Origin: Flavobacterium fragile
GTDB lineage: Bacteria > Bacteroidota > Bacteroidia > Flavobacteriales > Flavobacteriaceae
Length of the DNA: 64,000 nucleotides
NCBI RefSeq assembly: GCF_023634865.1
Contig: NZ_JAMLJN010000001.1
Span: forward strand, 310,001-374,000
Direction: 5' to 3'
Each line of letters opens with the position of its first letter. Within the stretch, counting starts at the first letter, position 1. Under the pieces are notes generated by a model. The model did not search any database. It was given only the letters and a program-made list of their open reading frames with translations, and was not told the origin of the DNA. A program made the translations under genes and the position numbers. Positions 26,659 to 35,270 of this stretch are shown piece by piece.

Positions 26659-29442
26659 TTAATCCATAAACATAATGCCTCCCTCTTTTTTCTTGCCTCC
26701 AAATTTCTCTAATTTATAGGTTAAAGAAAACATGGCATATTGTTGTAAAACTGTATTTTCCATATCGGTAATAGCGGTTGGTGTAATGGTTCGGGTTGCG
26801 CTGATATTTTGATTTAAAACATCATACACTTTTACTTTGGCTAATAATTTGTCTTGGAAGAAATTGTATCCAAAACTCAAATTCCATAAGTAGAAATCTT
26901 TTTGAAAACCATCTGCTATATTAGAGTTGTAGTTGTAACCAAAATCACTTCCTAAAACTACTTTTTTAGGCCAGTAACTTGTGATTTCTAATTTAGCACT
27001 ATGCTTGAAGTTTTTAGTATTATCAATGACATAATTCGTAAAATCATTAGTAATGTATGTGTATCGATATGATGGATTAATCGTAATCATTTCGTCAATT
27101 GACCAAGTAATATTGGCTCTTGGACTTAAAGTTAAACCTTTTGATTCAAATAATTCGGCATTTGTTAATCCTTGATCATAATTGTAATCAAACTGCAATC
27201 CTAATCCATATTTAAACGTTCTTTTTTCTTTCTTTAACGATTTATTTAAACTAAAACCCACGTAAGTATTATAAGCTCTGTCAACATTTTGATAGGTTGT
27301 TGTTGCTTTAAAATCGGTATCATAAGTAGTAGAAGCCACAATTTGATTTACATTGTAATCTCCTCCAGCGTAAGCATAAAAACCACTTCGGGTCGCATAA
27401 TCATAATTGTTAAAGTTGGTGTAAAGGGAGTAGTTTTCGTTAGGTTTTAAATTGGCATTTCCAATAATAGTATTCAGTGGATTTGCTAAATTTTCGAAAG
27501 GTAAAATTTGATTAGCATTTGGTAAATTTACTTGATAAGAATAATAACTATAAATAGATTTTGATTTACCTAACGTGATACTTAGATATCCATTCATTTT
27601 TGGGTACATATAATTTTTATTTACTGTAGTTGTATTGGATAAATAGTTAGATTGATTGTTGAAATTTATAATTTCTGTTCCCATGGAAATACTTCCTTGT
27701 ATTTTTTTCTTTCGGATACTGATACCAACCATTGGAGTTAATGATGAAGTTGAAGAGATGATATCGTTTGAGAGTAAATCATTAAAGTTTGAATACGAAT
27801 TTAATCCGTTGTCATAATCATAAGTTTCTCTAATATCATTTGATTTTTTATAATTATAAACGGTTTTTAGATTTAAGACTAATGAATCTTTTAAAGGTTG
27901 GTTGTAGCCCATTTCAAACCTATAACTATCATCTTTTGAGGTATCAACTCTAAATTGGTCTCTTTCGTCATTTGAACTTCCTGACTGAAAGAAAGTAGTA
28001 GTAGTTTTTGTAAATAAATCAGAATCATTTTTGCTGTTTTCGTTGCTTATTGATAAACTCAAACCTTTCCCTTTTTTATTTAACTGTTTGTAAAAATATA
28101 AGCTATTCTTAAAGTTGTTATTTGTACTCGACCAACTGTTATTACTCGTATTTTCATTTAATGCTGTTCCGGATTCATCAAATGTTGCATCGAATCCAGA
28201 ATTCTTGTTTTTAATTTCATTCTTTGTAAAACTTGGACTCCAATATAAAGTTGTTGTTGAATCTATTTTTATTTCAAAATCCATTGCAATGCTATGTCCG
28301 TCAGAAATAGACTTAGTTTTTGATTCGGCTAAAGTATTGGTGTTTCCTGTTGGTAGCAAGTTGATTCTATTCGTTCTGTTATTATTGTTCGTTTCTGTAT
28401 TCGAATAGTAGTAACTTCCATTTGGATTGATTTTCTTTTTTGCCCATTCATCAGCAAAATTGACCCCAATCATATTTGATGTTGTTATACCATTGTTACC
28501 ACCAAACTGCATCCCGTTAATTCCAAAACTACCATTATCGTTTACCCAAATAGAACTATTTCTTCCGCCACCCATATTATCAAAAATCTCATCCATTGAA
28601 AATCCGACAGAGTTGATGTTATTTGAAGAACCTAAAACACTAATCTTTTGTGTATCTTTAAAATAATTAAATAGTAAACTAGATTCGTACCGTTCATCGG
28701 TTCCATAACCCACATTTGCTTTTCCAAAAACACCTTTATTTTTATCTTCTTGAATGGTTAAATTGATGGTTTTTTCGTCAGAGGTAGCATTTTGTCCCGA
28801 TAATTCTTCCTCTTTAGTTTTAGTATCGGTTACTTGAACTTTGCTAATTATTTCGGCAGGCAAATTTTGAGTGGCAATTTTACCATCTTTACCAAAGAAA
28901 GGTTTTCCGTTGACTAATATGTTGTTTACTTCTTTTCCGTTAACGGTAATTTTACCATCTTCATCTATTTCAACACCCGGTAGTTGTTTTAATAATGCTT
29001 CCACATTAGCATCAGGACGAACTTTAAACGATGAAGCGTTAAATTCTAAAGTGTCGTTTTTTATAGTGATAGGGGGAGCTTCTGCCTTAATTAATATTTC
29101 TGATAAAGTATTGATGTTTTCTTCTAATTGAATAGTTCCGAAATCTTTATCGTTAATTATTGATTCTAGTTTTTCAGAATATTCTTTATAACCATTATAA
29201 GAAATCTTGAAAAAAATAGGAGTATTGATTTTTTTAGTTTTAATAGAAAAATTTCCTGACTTGTCAGTAATTGTGTAATCAATAACTGTAGAATCTTTTA
29301 CTGATTTTAAATATACTGTCGCAGATTCTAAAGGAAACGAACTTCCTTTTTCTACAATTTTTCCTTGAATTGTGACTGTATTTTGACCAAAACCATTAAA
29401 TGTAAATAAAAATGTAATGAACGAAAAAAAATATTTGAACAT
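26659..29442 (-). CDS. Outer-membrane beta-barrel protein with carboxypeptidase-like N-domain
   Basis: 927 residues. Signal peptide (MFKYFFSFITFLFTFNGFGQ), a carboxypeptidase-D-like regulatory domain (about 23-105; TIQGKIVEKGSSFPLESATVYL), a plug-like region (about 115-215; LEALLKQLPGVEIDEDGKITVNGK type) and a long barrel with alternating aromatic strands to the end (YKLEKFGGKKKEGGIMFMD). This is the outer-membrane beta-barrel family related to TonB-dependent receptors, but without a SusD partner and with no clear TonB box. The cargo is unknown. It is a single gene between terminators; an extended gap at 29443-29541 holds a weak TATATTTA box only. Confidence 0.88.
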   Translation of the reverse strand: MFKYFFSFITFLFTFNGFGQNTVTIQGKIVEKGSSFPLESATVYLKSVKDSTVIDYTITDKSGNFSIKTKKINTPIFFKISYNGYKEYSEKLESIINDKDFGTIQLEENINTLSEILIKAEAPPITIKNDTLEFNASSFKVRPDANVEALLKQLPGVEIDEDGKITVNGKEVNNILVNGKPFFGKDGKIATQNLPAEIISKVQVTDTKTKEEELSGQNATSDEKTINLTIQEDKNKGVFGKANVGYGTDERYESSLLFNYFKDTQKISVLGSSNNINSVGFSMDEIFDNMGGGRNSSIWVNDNGSFGINGMQFGGNNGITTSNMIGVNFADEWAKKKINPNGSYYYSNTETNNNNRTNRINLLPTGNTNTLAESKTKSISDGHSIAMDFEIKIDSTTTLYWSPSFTKNEIKNKNSGFDATFDESGTALNENTSNNSWSSTNNNFKNSLYFYKQLNKKGKGLSLSISNENSKNDSDLFTKTTTTFFQSGSSNDERDQFRVDTSKDDSYRFEMGYNQPLKDSLVLNLKTVYNYKKSNDIRETYDYDNGLNSYSNFNDLLSNDIISSTSSLTPMVGISIRKKKIQGSISMGTEIINFNNQSNYLSNTTTVNKNYMYPKMNGYLSITLGKSKSIYSYYSYQVNLPNANQILPFENLANPLNTIIGNANLKPNENYSLYTNFNNYDYATRSGFYAYAGGDYNVNQIVASTTYDTDFKATTTYQNVDRAYNTYVGFSLNKSLKKEKRTFKYGLGLQFDYNYDQGLTNAELFESKGLTLSPRANITWSIDEMITINPSYRYTYITNDFTNYVIDNTKNFKHSAKLEITSYWPKKVVLGSDFGYNYNSNIADGFQKDFYLWNLSFGYNFFQDKLLAKVKVYDVLNQNISATRTITPTAITDMENTVLQQYAMFSLTYKLEKFGGKKKEGGIMFMD

Positions 29443-29541
29443 GAAATAAAAGAGATTGGTTAGTAAATTCTTATTAACAGCGAAATAAGTTATTTATTTT
29501 GTAAATATAAATTTTCTTACGAAAAATTTAACAAAGAACAT

Positions 29542-29573
29542 AAAAAAACCGAAGCATTAACTTCGGTTTTTTT
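29542..29573 (-). terminator. Terminator of der
   Basis: Perfect stem AAAACCGAAG/CTTCGGTTTT (arms within 29542-29554 and 29561-29573) followed by T run on the minus strand, ending 2 bases before the der stop codon region. Confidence 0.88.
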
Positions 29574-29574
29574 A

Positions 29575-30885
29575 CTATTTCTGTCTGAAATAAATATCAA
29601 TTGGAACACCACTAAAATTGTAGTTTTCTCTCAGTTTATTTTCAATAAAGCGTTTGTACGGATCTTTTACATATTGTGGTAAGTTCGCAAAAAACACAAA
29701 CTGAGGCGTTGGTGTTGGCAACTGCATACAATATTTAATCTTGATGTATTTTCCTTTCAATGCTGGCGGCGGTGTTGCTTCAATAATTGGTAACATCAAC
29801 TCGTTGAATTTCGAAGTTGAAATACGTTGTTTTCTGTTTTCAAAAACTTCCACTGCAGTTTCTAATGCTTTTAATAAACGTTGTTTCGTTAAAGCGGAAA
29901 CGAATAAAATTGGCACATCAGTAAAAGGAGCAATTTCTTCTCTAATTTTTCTTTCGTAATCGCGAGTCGACATGGTGTCTTTTTCAACCAAATCCCATTT
30001 GTTCACTAAGATTACGATTCCTTTACGGTTTTTCTCTGCCAACCAAAAAATACTTTGATCTTGTCCTTCAAATCCGCGAGTCGCATCAATAACTAATAAA
30101 CACACATCACTGTGCTCAATTGCTCTTACCGAACGCATTACCGAGTAAAATTCTAAATCTTCTTTTACTTTTGCTTTACGTCTAATTCCAGCCGTATCTA
30201 CTAAGTTGAATTCAAATCCAAAACGGTTGTATTTCGTGTCAATCGCATCACGAGTAGTTCCTGCAATATCGGTTACTACAAATCGATCTTCACCAATTAA
30301 AGCGTTGATGAATGATGATTTTCCAGCATTTGGTCTTCCTACAACACAAAATCTTGGTAACGGATTTTCTTCTTCTATCGCTTCTGGCAATTCAGGTAAA
30401 ACCTCTACGATTTTATCTAATAATTCCCCAGTTCCGCTTCCGCTCATTCCTGAAATGGTGAAATATTCACCTAATCCTAAATTATAGAACTCCACAGCGT
30501 CTTTTTCACGCATGGCGTTGTCTACTTTATTAACAACTAAAAGTATAGGTTTTTTAACTTTACGAAGCAATTTCGCTACTTCTTCATCCATTGGAGTTAT
30601 GCCTTCCTCAACATCTACCACAAAAACAATAGCATCCGCCTCGTCAATAGCTAATTCTACTTGACGACGAATTTCTCCTTCAAAAATATCATCCGAACCT
30701 TTTACATAACCTCCGGTATCAATTACCGAAAATTCTTTTCCGTTCCACTCACTTTTTCCATAATTTCTATCACGCGTAACACCGCTTACCGAGTCAACAA
30801 TGGCTTCTCTTCGCTGAATTAAACGGTTAAAAAATGTGGATTTTCCAACATTTGGTCTTCCTACAATGGCAACAATATTGTTCAT
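29575..30885 (-). CDS. der: Ribosome assembly GTPase Der (EngA)
   Basis: 436 residues with two successive GTPase domains, unique to Der: GRPNVGKST near residue 8 and GRPNAGKSS in the middle, each with DTGG/DTAG and NKVD/NKWD motifs. A KH-like domain at the C-terminus ([18 protein letters not shown] onwards) binds the ribosome. The ATG at 30885 is preferred over a TTG at 30906, because a TACTTTTG box at 30904-30911 would overlap the longer version. Needed for 50S subunit maturation by family knowledge. The palindromic element B begins directly upstream of its promoter. Confidence 0.97.
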   Translation of the reverse strand: MNNIVAIVGRPNVGKSTFFNRLIQRREAIVDSVSGVTRDRNYGKSEWNGKEFSVIDTGGYVKGSDDIFEGEIRRQVELAIDEADAIVFVVDVEEGITPMDEEVAKLLRKVKKPILLVVNKVDNAMREKDAVEFYNLGLGEYFTISGMSGSGTGELLDKIVEVLPELPEAIEEENPLPRFCVVGRPNAGKSSFINALIGEDRFVVTDIAGTTRDAIDTKYNRFGFEFNLVDTAGIRRKAKVKEDLEFYSVMRSVRAIEHSDVCLLVIDATRGFEGQDQSIFWLAEKNRKGIVILVNKWDLVEKDTMSTRDYERKIREEIAPFTDVPILFVSALTKQRLLKALETAVEVFENRKQRISTSKFNELMLPIIEATPPPALKGKYIKIKYCMQLPTPTPQFVFFANLPQYVKDPYKRFIENKLRENYNFSGVPIDIYFRQK

Positions 30886-30903
30886 AATCTTATTTTGAAT
30901 CGG

Positions 30904-30911
30904 CAAAAGTA
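30904..30911 (-). promoter_or_regulatory. der -7 promoter box
   Basis: TACTTTTG on the minus strand, 18 bases from the ATG at 30885. Palindromic element B starts 12 bases further upstream, where the -33 element would be expected. Confidence 0.65.
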
Positions 30912-30923
30912 CGATTTTTTTTG

Positions 30924-31115
30924 GAGCTTTTTCCAGCTATCCATTACAACTCCACAATTTTACGTCTTTTTTTCTAAATTTATTGCAACAGCTTCTAAGG
31001 TCGCTATCACAATAAAAAGAAAAAATAGGTGTAAAATTTGCGGGGTTTTTATTGCAAATTAAATTCATCGAACTCCTATAGAAAATATTAAATTAGTGAG
31101 ATAATCTGGGCTAAA
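30924..31115. repeat. Palindromic intergenic element, copy B
   Basis: Longer, more degenerate relative of copy A. Left part GAGCTTTTTCCAGCTATCC (30924-30942), central loop AGCTTCTAAGGTCGCT (30990-31005) flanked by complementary T-rich and A-rich arms, right part ATAATCTGGGCTAA (31101-31114). Left part and loop are each one or two mismatches from copy A. The gap 30886-31173 holds no other gene that I can see. Confidence 0.7.
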
Positions 31116-31173
31116 CTGAAAATTTTATTCAACATTTGTTAAAAATTTATATATTCGCACAAATCCCAAGTGT

Positions 31174-31665
31174 ATGGAACCCGAAAAAAGCATCGCACTT
31201 CGTCCCAGATTTGAAGTGGAGTCAAAAAATAGTGTGGAAAAAATCCTCGAAAGAGCTAAAACGCTAAAATCAGAATTAAAGTCGGATTACCAAATCAAAA
31301 TCATAGACGAACATTTGTATTTCTATTTCAGTAAAGAAAAAAGAAAATATTATTCACCATTTTTACATTTGGAACTAGAAGCCAACGAAGGTAAAACTAT
31401 CGTAAAAGGTTTGTTTGGACCTGAGCAATTGCTTTGGACCCTTTTTATGTTTCTACACTTTGTTGTAGCGGGATTGTTTTTGGTGTTCAGCATGATGGCC
31501 TACACACATTGGTCGCTAAATCAGTCAATAGTATTGGATGTTGTCGTGATTTCTCTTATGGTTGTCTGTTGGATAATACTTTATTTTACAGCAAGAATTA
31601 ACCGAGAAAAAGGTGTGCCTCAAATGCACGAATTGGAAGATTTGATGTATAAAGTTTTAGAATAA
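31174..31665 (+). CDS. Hypothetical membrane protein with two helices
   Basis: 163 residues; family not recognised. The first 85 residues are soluble and charged, with a strand-rich stretch (EHLYFYFSKEKRKYYSPFLHLELE) that looks like a small PH- or SRPBCC-like fold, though this is a guess. Two membrane helices follow at about residues 88-112 and 118-142, then a short basic cytoplasmic end. No signal peptide. It lies alone on the plus strand, downstream of palindromic element B, converging with era. Confidence 0.7.
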   Translation: MEPEKSIALRPRFEVESKNSVEKILERAKTLKSELKSDYQIKIIDEHLYFYFSKEKRKYYSPFLHLELEANEGKTIVKGLFGPEQLLWTLFMFLHFVVAGLFLVFSMMAYTHWSLNQSIVLDVVVISLMVVCWIILYFTARINREKGVPQMHELEDLMYKVLE

Positions 31666-31688
31666 AAAAACATGATGAAGTTCATCAG
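31663..31688 (-). terminator. Weak terminator candidate after era
   Basis: Short stem TGATGA/TCATCA (31673-31678 and 31682-31687) followed on the minus strand by seven T. The stem is small and 34 bases past the era stop. Confidence 0.4.
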
Positions 31689-31721
31689 GTATCTTTTATC
31701 TTTCTTCTTTGCTCTTTCTTC

Positions 31722-32606
31722 TTATTTCTGGTTATACCCAAAACGTCTCAATTGACGCTCGTTACTTCTCCAATCTTTATTTACTTTAACGTAAGTAGCT
31801 AAGTGAATTTGTTTTCCAAAGAATTTTTCTAAATCTTCACGGGCTTGAATACCAACTTTCTTCAATGCAGCACCTTTGTGTCCAATGATGATTCCTTTTT
31901 GCGTATCGCGTTCTACCATAATTACGGCACGAATTCTAATGATGTTGTCGTCTTCAATAAATTCTTCCGTTTCAATTTCTACTGCATAAGGAATTTCTTT
32001 ATCATAATTCAATAAGATTTTTTCACGAATGGTTTCGTTAACAAAGAAACGCTCAGGTTTATCAGTCAAAGCATCTTTTGGATAAAATGCGGGAGAAACA
32101 GGAAGCAATTCGATAATTCTATCAAAAACGGTTTGCACATTAAAGTTTTCTAAGGCTGAAATCGGATAAATTTCGGCATTTGGCACTTTATCTTTCCACA
32201 ATTGAACTTGCTCGTCTAATTGTTCTTGGTTCGATTTGTCAATTTTATTCAATAATAACAAAACCGGAATCTTAGAATGGATAATTTTATTAAAAAACGC
32301 TTCGTCTTTTAATTCTTTTTCGCCAATTTCTACCATGTAAACCAAAATGTCAGCATCTTCAAAAGCCGATTTCACAAAATCCATCATCGAATTTTGTAAT
32401 TCATACGCTGGTTTAATAATTCCAGGCGTATCTGAAAATAAAACTTGAAAATCATCTCCATTTACAATTCCTAAAATACGGTGTCTAGTGGTTTGTGCTT
32501 TCGATGTGATAATAGAAAGACGTTCACCTACAAACGCATTCATAAGAGTTGATTTCCCTACATTCGGATTTCCAATGATATTTACATAACCTGCTCTGTG
32601 CTCCAT
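31722..32606 (-). CDS. era: GTPase Era
   Basis: 294-residue GTPase needed for 16S rRNA maturation and 30S assembly. G1 motif GNPNVGKST (about residues 12-20), DTPG, NKID, and a C-terminal KH domain (GHKGAALKKVGIQAREDLEKFFGK) that binds the 3' end of 16S rRNA. The ATG at 32606 (MEHRAGYVNIIG) is chosen over longer frames since a TACCTTTG box lies at 32626-32633, 19 bases upstream. Length is normal for Era. Not operonic with der, although both ribosome GTPases lie within 2 kb on the same strand. Confidence 0.97.
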   Translation of the reverse strand: MEHRAGYVNIIGNPNVGKSTLMNAFVGERLSIITSKAQTTRHRILGIVNGDDFQVLFSDTPGIIKPAYELQNSMMDFVKSAFEDADILVYMVEIGEKELKDEAFFNKIIHSKIPVLLLLNKIDKSNQEQLDEQVQLWKDKVPNAEIYPISALENFNVQTVFDRIIELLPVSPAFYPKDALTDKPERFFVNETIREKILLNYDKEIPYAVEIETEEFIEDDNIIRIRAVIMVERDTQKGIIIGHKGAALKKVGIQAREDLEKFFGKQIHLATYVKVNKDWRSNERQLRRFGYNQK

Positions 32607-32625
32607 TTCAATAAATTTATGGGTA

Positions 32626-32633
32626 CAAAGGTA
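32626..32633 (-). promoter_or_regulatory. era -7 promoter box
   Basis: TACCTTTG on the minus strand, TAnnTTTG match, 19 bases from the ATG at 32606. Confidence 0.65.
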
Positions 32634-32682
32634 GTGATAACGCCTGAAATAGTAGAAAGAAAACATTATTTTTAAAAAAGTC

Positions 32683-32712
32683 TTGTAATTTTAAATAAAG
32701 ATTGTACCTTTG
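32683..32712 (+). promoter_or_regulatory. Promoter of the initiator tRNA pair
   Basis: TTG (32683-32685), 19-base spacer, TACCTTTG (32705-32712): a full match to the Bacteroidota -33/-7 layout, 11 bases before the first tRNA. Confidence 0.8.
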
Positions 32713-32723
32713 CACTCACAAAT

Positions 32724-32796
32724 CGCGGGATAGAGCAGTAGGCAGCTCGTCGGGCTCATAACCCGAAGGTCACAGGTTCGAGTCCTGTTCCCGCTA
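32724..32796 (+). tRNA. Initiator tRNA-fMet (CAT), copy 1
   Basis: Cloverleaf with acceptor CGCGGGA/TCCCGC, anticodon loop CTCATAA with CAT, and T-loop GTTCGAGTC. It is an initiator: position 1 (C) faces T at 72, an unpaired end needed for formylation, and the anticodon stem has three G-C pairs (GGG/CCC). The discriminator is A; CCA is not encoded (sequence continues CTAAGAA). Confidence 0.95.
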
Positions 32797-32825
32797 CTAA
32801 GAATTTTTGAATTACAACCGTACAT

Positions 32826-32898
32826 CGCGGGATAGAGCAGTAGGCAGCTCGTCGGGCTCATAACCCGAAGGTCACAGGTTCGAGTCCTGTTCCCGCTA
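32826..32898 (+). tRNA. Initiator tRNA-fMet (CAT), copy 2
   Basis: Base-for-base identical to copy 1, including the AT before and CTAAGAA after, at a period of 102 bases. Same C1/T72 mismatch and GGG/CCC anticodon stem. Both copies share one promoter, and one terminator follows copy 2. Confidence 0.95.
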
Positions 32899-32902
32899 CT
32901 AA

Positions 32903-32933
32903 GAAGCTTCACAGAAATGTGAAGCTTTTTTAT
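32903..32933 (+). terminator. Terminator after the tRNA pair
   Basis: Perfect 10-bp stem AAGCTTCACA/TGTGAAGCTT with GAAA loop (32914-32917) and a T run. Confidence 0.9.
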
Positions 32934-33009
32934 TTATAATTAATTCATTAACAAATGATTATGATTGTGATTGTTTTTGTTTTTCTTGCTTGATTAAATA
33001 ATAAAACAC

Positions 33010-33017
33010 TACTTTTG
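33010..33017 (+). promoter_or_regulatory. -7 box of the J/KTSC gene
   Basis: TACTTTTG, 20 bases before the ATG at 33038; a TTG at 32986-32988 gives a 21-base spacer. Confidence 0.6.
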
Positions 33018-33037
33018 CACCTTTATTTTTAAAAATT

Positions 33038-33487
33038 ATGAATCCAAAAAAAATTGCCGAGTACAGAAAATTACTCAATGTTACTAAAACAGCTACGCTG
33101 AAAGAATTGAAAACCATCTACAGAAATAGCATGAAGGAAGATCATCCTGATACTATTGCTGATCCTGTGGAGCGTTTAGCTGCTGAAGAAAGAAGTAAAA
33201 ATATTATTGAGGCATACCATTTTTTGGTTAGTATTGCTCCTGAAACACAAGAGAAAAATAAAGAGGTTTACCAAAGAATTACTTCAACTGTAAATATTCA
33301 AGATTTTTATATGGATAATGGCGTGTTGTATATTTCATTTTTAGATGGAAGTAACTACGAATATTTCAGCGTGCCAAAAGTAACCTACATTAAAATGGTA
33401 AATGCTGAGTCTCCAAGTCGTTTTGCAAGAAGACACATTTATAATGAGTTCTTATATCGCAGTGCAAGCAAAATAGTTGCAGAATAA
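33038..33487 (+). CDS. KTSC domain protein with J-domain-like N-terminus
   Basis: 149 residues. The N-terminal half resembles a DnaJ J domain: an amphipathic helix (LKELKTIYRNSMKE), the HPD tripeptide at H36-P37-D38 and a following helix (AAEERSKNIIEAYHFLV). The C-terminal half is a KTSC domain (about 85-145; GVLYISFLDGSNYEYFSVPK and FARRHIYNEFLYRS). No membrane or signal segment, so cytosolic. A role as co-chaperone is suggested only by HPD. Single gene with its own -7 box. Confidence 0.8.
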   Translation: MNPKKIAEYRKLLNVTKTATLKELKTIYRNSMKEDHPDTIADPVERLAAEERSKNIIEAYHFLVSIAPETQEKNKEVYQRITSTVNIQDFYMDNGVLYISFLDGSNYEYFSVPKVTYIKMVNAESPSRFARRHIYNEFLYRSASKIVAE

Positions 33488-33508
33488 ACAATTGTTAAAA
33501 AATATCCC

Positions 33509-33516
33509 TACTTTTG
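33509..33516 (+). promoter_or_regulatory. -7 box of the DUF1761 gene
   Basis: TACTTTTG, 30 bases before the ATG at 33547. No well-spaced -33 TTG. Confidence 0.5.
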
Positions 33517-33546
33517 ATATACTAACCAAAAAAAACTATATCAATT

Positions 33547-34029
33547 ATGGAAATTAATTTTTTAGCTGTTTTAGTGGCAGCACTCTCCAGTTTTGTCGTT
33601 GGATTTGTGTGGTATAATCCTAAAGTATTCGGAACGATTTGGATGAAGGAAGTCGGGATGACTGAGGAAAAAGCCAAACAAGGAAATATGGCAAAAATCT
33701 TCGGATTAACATTTCTATTTGCCTTTATGTTAGCTTTTATAATGATGCCAATAACGATTCACCAATTTGGTGCTTTAGGAATGGTTGGAGGAGATGAAAC
33801 AAAAGCATTACCTTCTTATGCCGCTTTTATAGCAGATTATCAAGATGCCTTCAGAACTTTTAAGCATGGTGCGTTACATGGTGCTATGATTGGTCTTTTT
33901 GTAGCCCTGCCAGTAGTTGCAACAAACTGTTTATTTGAACAAAAATCATTCCGATATGCTGCGATTACTTCAGGTTATTGGATTGTAGTCATGACCTTAA
34001 TGGGTGCTATTATCTGTGGCTGGAAATAA
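33547..34029 (+). CDS. DUF1761 family membrane protein
   Basis: 160 residues with four membrane helices (about 5-24, 49-70, 108-127 and 137-157) separated by short loops. The start MEINFLAVLVAALSSFVVGFVWYNPKVFG and the loop WMKEVGMTEEKAKQGNMAKIFG are typical of DUF1761. Function is unknown in the family. Not obviously operonic: the following acyltransferase gene has a box of its own. Confidence 0.82.
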   Translation: MEINFLAVLVAALSSFVVGFVWYNPKVFGTIWMKEVGMTEEKAKQGNMAKIFGLTFLFAFMLAFIMMPITIHQFGALGMVGGDETKALPSYAAFIADYQDAFRTFKHGALHGAMIGLFVALPVVATNCLFEQKSFRYAAITSGYWIVVMTLMGAIICGWK

Positions 34030-34065
34030 ATTGAATTTTAACATTTAATTATATAGGAATCGCTC

Positions 34066-34073
34066 TACATTTG
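34066..34073 (+). promoter_or_regulatory. -7 box of the FemAB-like gene
   Basis: TACATTTG, 21 bases before the TTG start at 34095, embedded in an inverted repeat (AATCGC at 34058, GCGATT at 34078). Confidence 0.55.
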
Positions 34074-34094
34074 TGGGGCGATTTTATTTTCACT

Positions 34095-35240
34095 TTGGAC
34101 AAGATTTCATTTAAAATATATAATTCGGTTAAGGAATTACCTGAACTTTGGGACATCGTGGCTCAGAGTAATGTATTTCTTCAAACTCCTTATTTGACGG
34201 TTTTGGAAAAATCAGCTCCGGTGAATATGGAGTGTTTTTATATTGGAATTTTTGAAAATTTAGAATTGATTGGTGTTTCTTTGGCGCAATATCTAGATTT
34301 GAATAAATTGGAATCCTTTGGTGAACGCGATAAATGTTTGAAAACGGCAATTCGTAATTTTATTTTTAAAAATTTTGCTTCTCATACTTTGTTTCTTGGA
34401 AATAACATGATTACAGGTCAAAATGGGTATGTTTTTTCTAAGGAAATCGACTTCAATCATATAAGTGAAATTCTTTTGCAAAGCGCCAATGAAATAACAC
34501 TGTACTTCAAGAAAAAAGGAATTTCAATTCATCTGGTTTCGTTTAAAGATTTTTATAATCATTGTTCTGTAGAGTTGAAAAAGTATCGTTTTTCGAATAT
34601 GTACGAATTCAATACACAACCGAATATGATTTTCTATTTGGATAAAAATTGGAAATCACTAGACGATTATGTCGCAGCACTTTCCAAAAAATACCGCGAT
34701 CAATTCAAAAGAGCTCGTAAAAAAATCGATGGTATTCAAGTGAAAAATCTTTCTTACGAAGAAGTACTTAAAAATGAAGAGAAGATATATGATTTGTATC
34801 ATTATGTAGCCAAAAATGCACCTTTCAATACGTTTTTCTTATCTAAAAATCATTTTTCAACCTTAAAAGGTCAATGTGGAAATCGATTCCAGATTTTTGG
34901 TTATTTTCTAAATGATGAACTAGTCGGATTTCATACATTACTGCTAAATGATGAAACTCTTGAAACCTATTTCTTAGGGTATAACGAACACATTCAGAAA
35001 GAAAATATGTTATACTTGAATATGTTGTACAACATGACCGAATTTGGTATTATGAACGGATTTAAACGTATCATTTTTGGGAGAACGGCTCTGGAAATTA
35101 AAAGTTCTATTGGAGCAATACCAATTCAAATGTCGGGTTTCATTTATCACAACAATAAATTAATTAACCGATTTATTGGTGAAATCTTCAGAAATTTAGA
35201 GCCAGAATTGCATTGGCAACAACGTCATCCTTTCAAATAA
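34095..35240 (+). CDS. FemAB/GNAT-type acyltransferase
   Basis: 381 residues, probably of the FemAB/GNAT superfamily that transfers amino acids or acyl groups from activated donors; I see the repeated GNAT-like core in the C-terminal half (YVAALSKKYRDQFKRARKKI, then FQIFGYFLNDELVGFHTLLL, ENMLYLNMLYNMTEFGIMNGFKRIIFGR). No signal peptide. The start must be non-ATG: the first in-frame ATG is about 44 residues in. TTG at 34095 lies 21 bases after a TACATTTG box, matching neighbours. The acceptor (peptidoglycan precursor, lipid or other) cannot be read. Confidence 0.75.
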   Translation: MDKISFKIYNSVKELPELWDIVAQSNVFLQTPYLTVLEKSAPVNMECFYIGIFENLELIGVSLAQYLDLNKLESFGERDKCLKTAIRNFIFKNFASHTLFLGNNMITGQNGYVFSKEIDFNHISEILLQSANEITLYFKKKGISIHLVSFKDFYNHCSVELKKYRFSNMYEFNTQPNMIFYLDKNWKSLDDYVAALSKKYRDQFKRARKKIDGIQVKNLSYEEVLKNEEKIYDLYHYVAKNAPFNTFFLSKNHFSTLKGQCGNRFQIFGYFLNDELVGFHTLLLNDETLETYFLGYNEHIQKENMLYLNMLYNMTEFGIMNGFKRIIFGRTALEIKSSIGAIPIQMSGFIYHNNKLINRFIGEIFRNLEPELHWQQRHPFK

Positions 35241-35270
35241 AAAGTCCCGATTCAATCGGGACTTTCTATT
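35239..35270. terminator. Bidirectional terminator
   Basis: Stem AGTCCCGAT/ATCGGGACT with a 3-base loop, between the acyltransferase gene and the converging rhodanese gene. Confidence 0.88.

Noticed and set aside
32691..32912. Open frame antisense to the two tRNA genes, with repeated SSGNRTRTCDLRVMSPTSCL
   Set aside because: It is exactly the reverse complement of the tandem tRNA genes and a frequent mis-annotation; not a protein gene.
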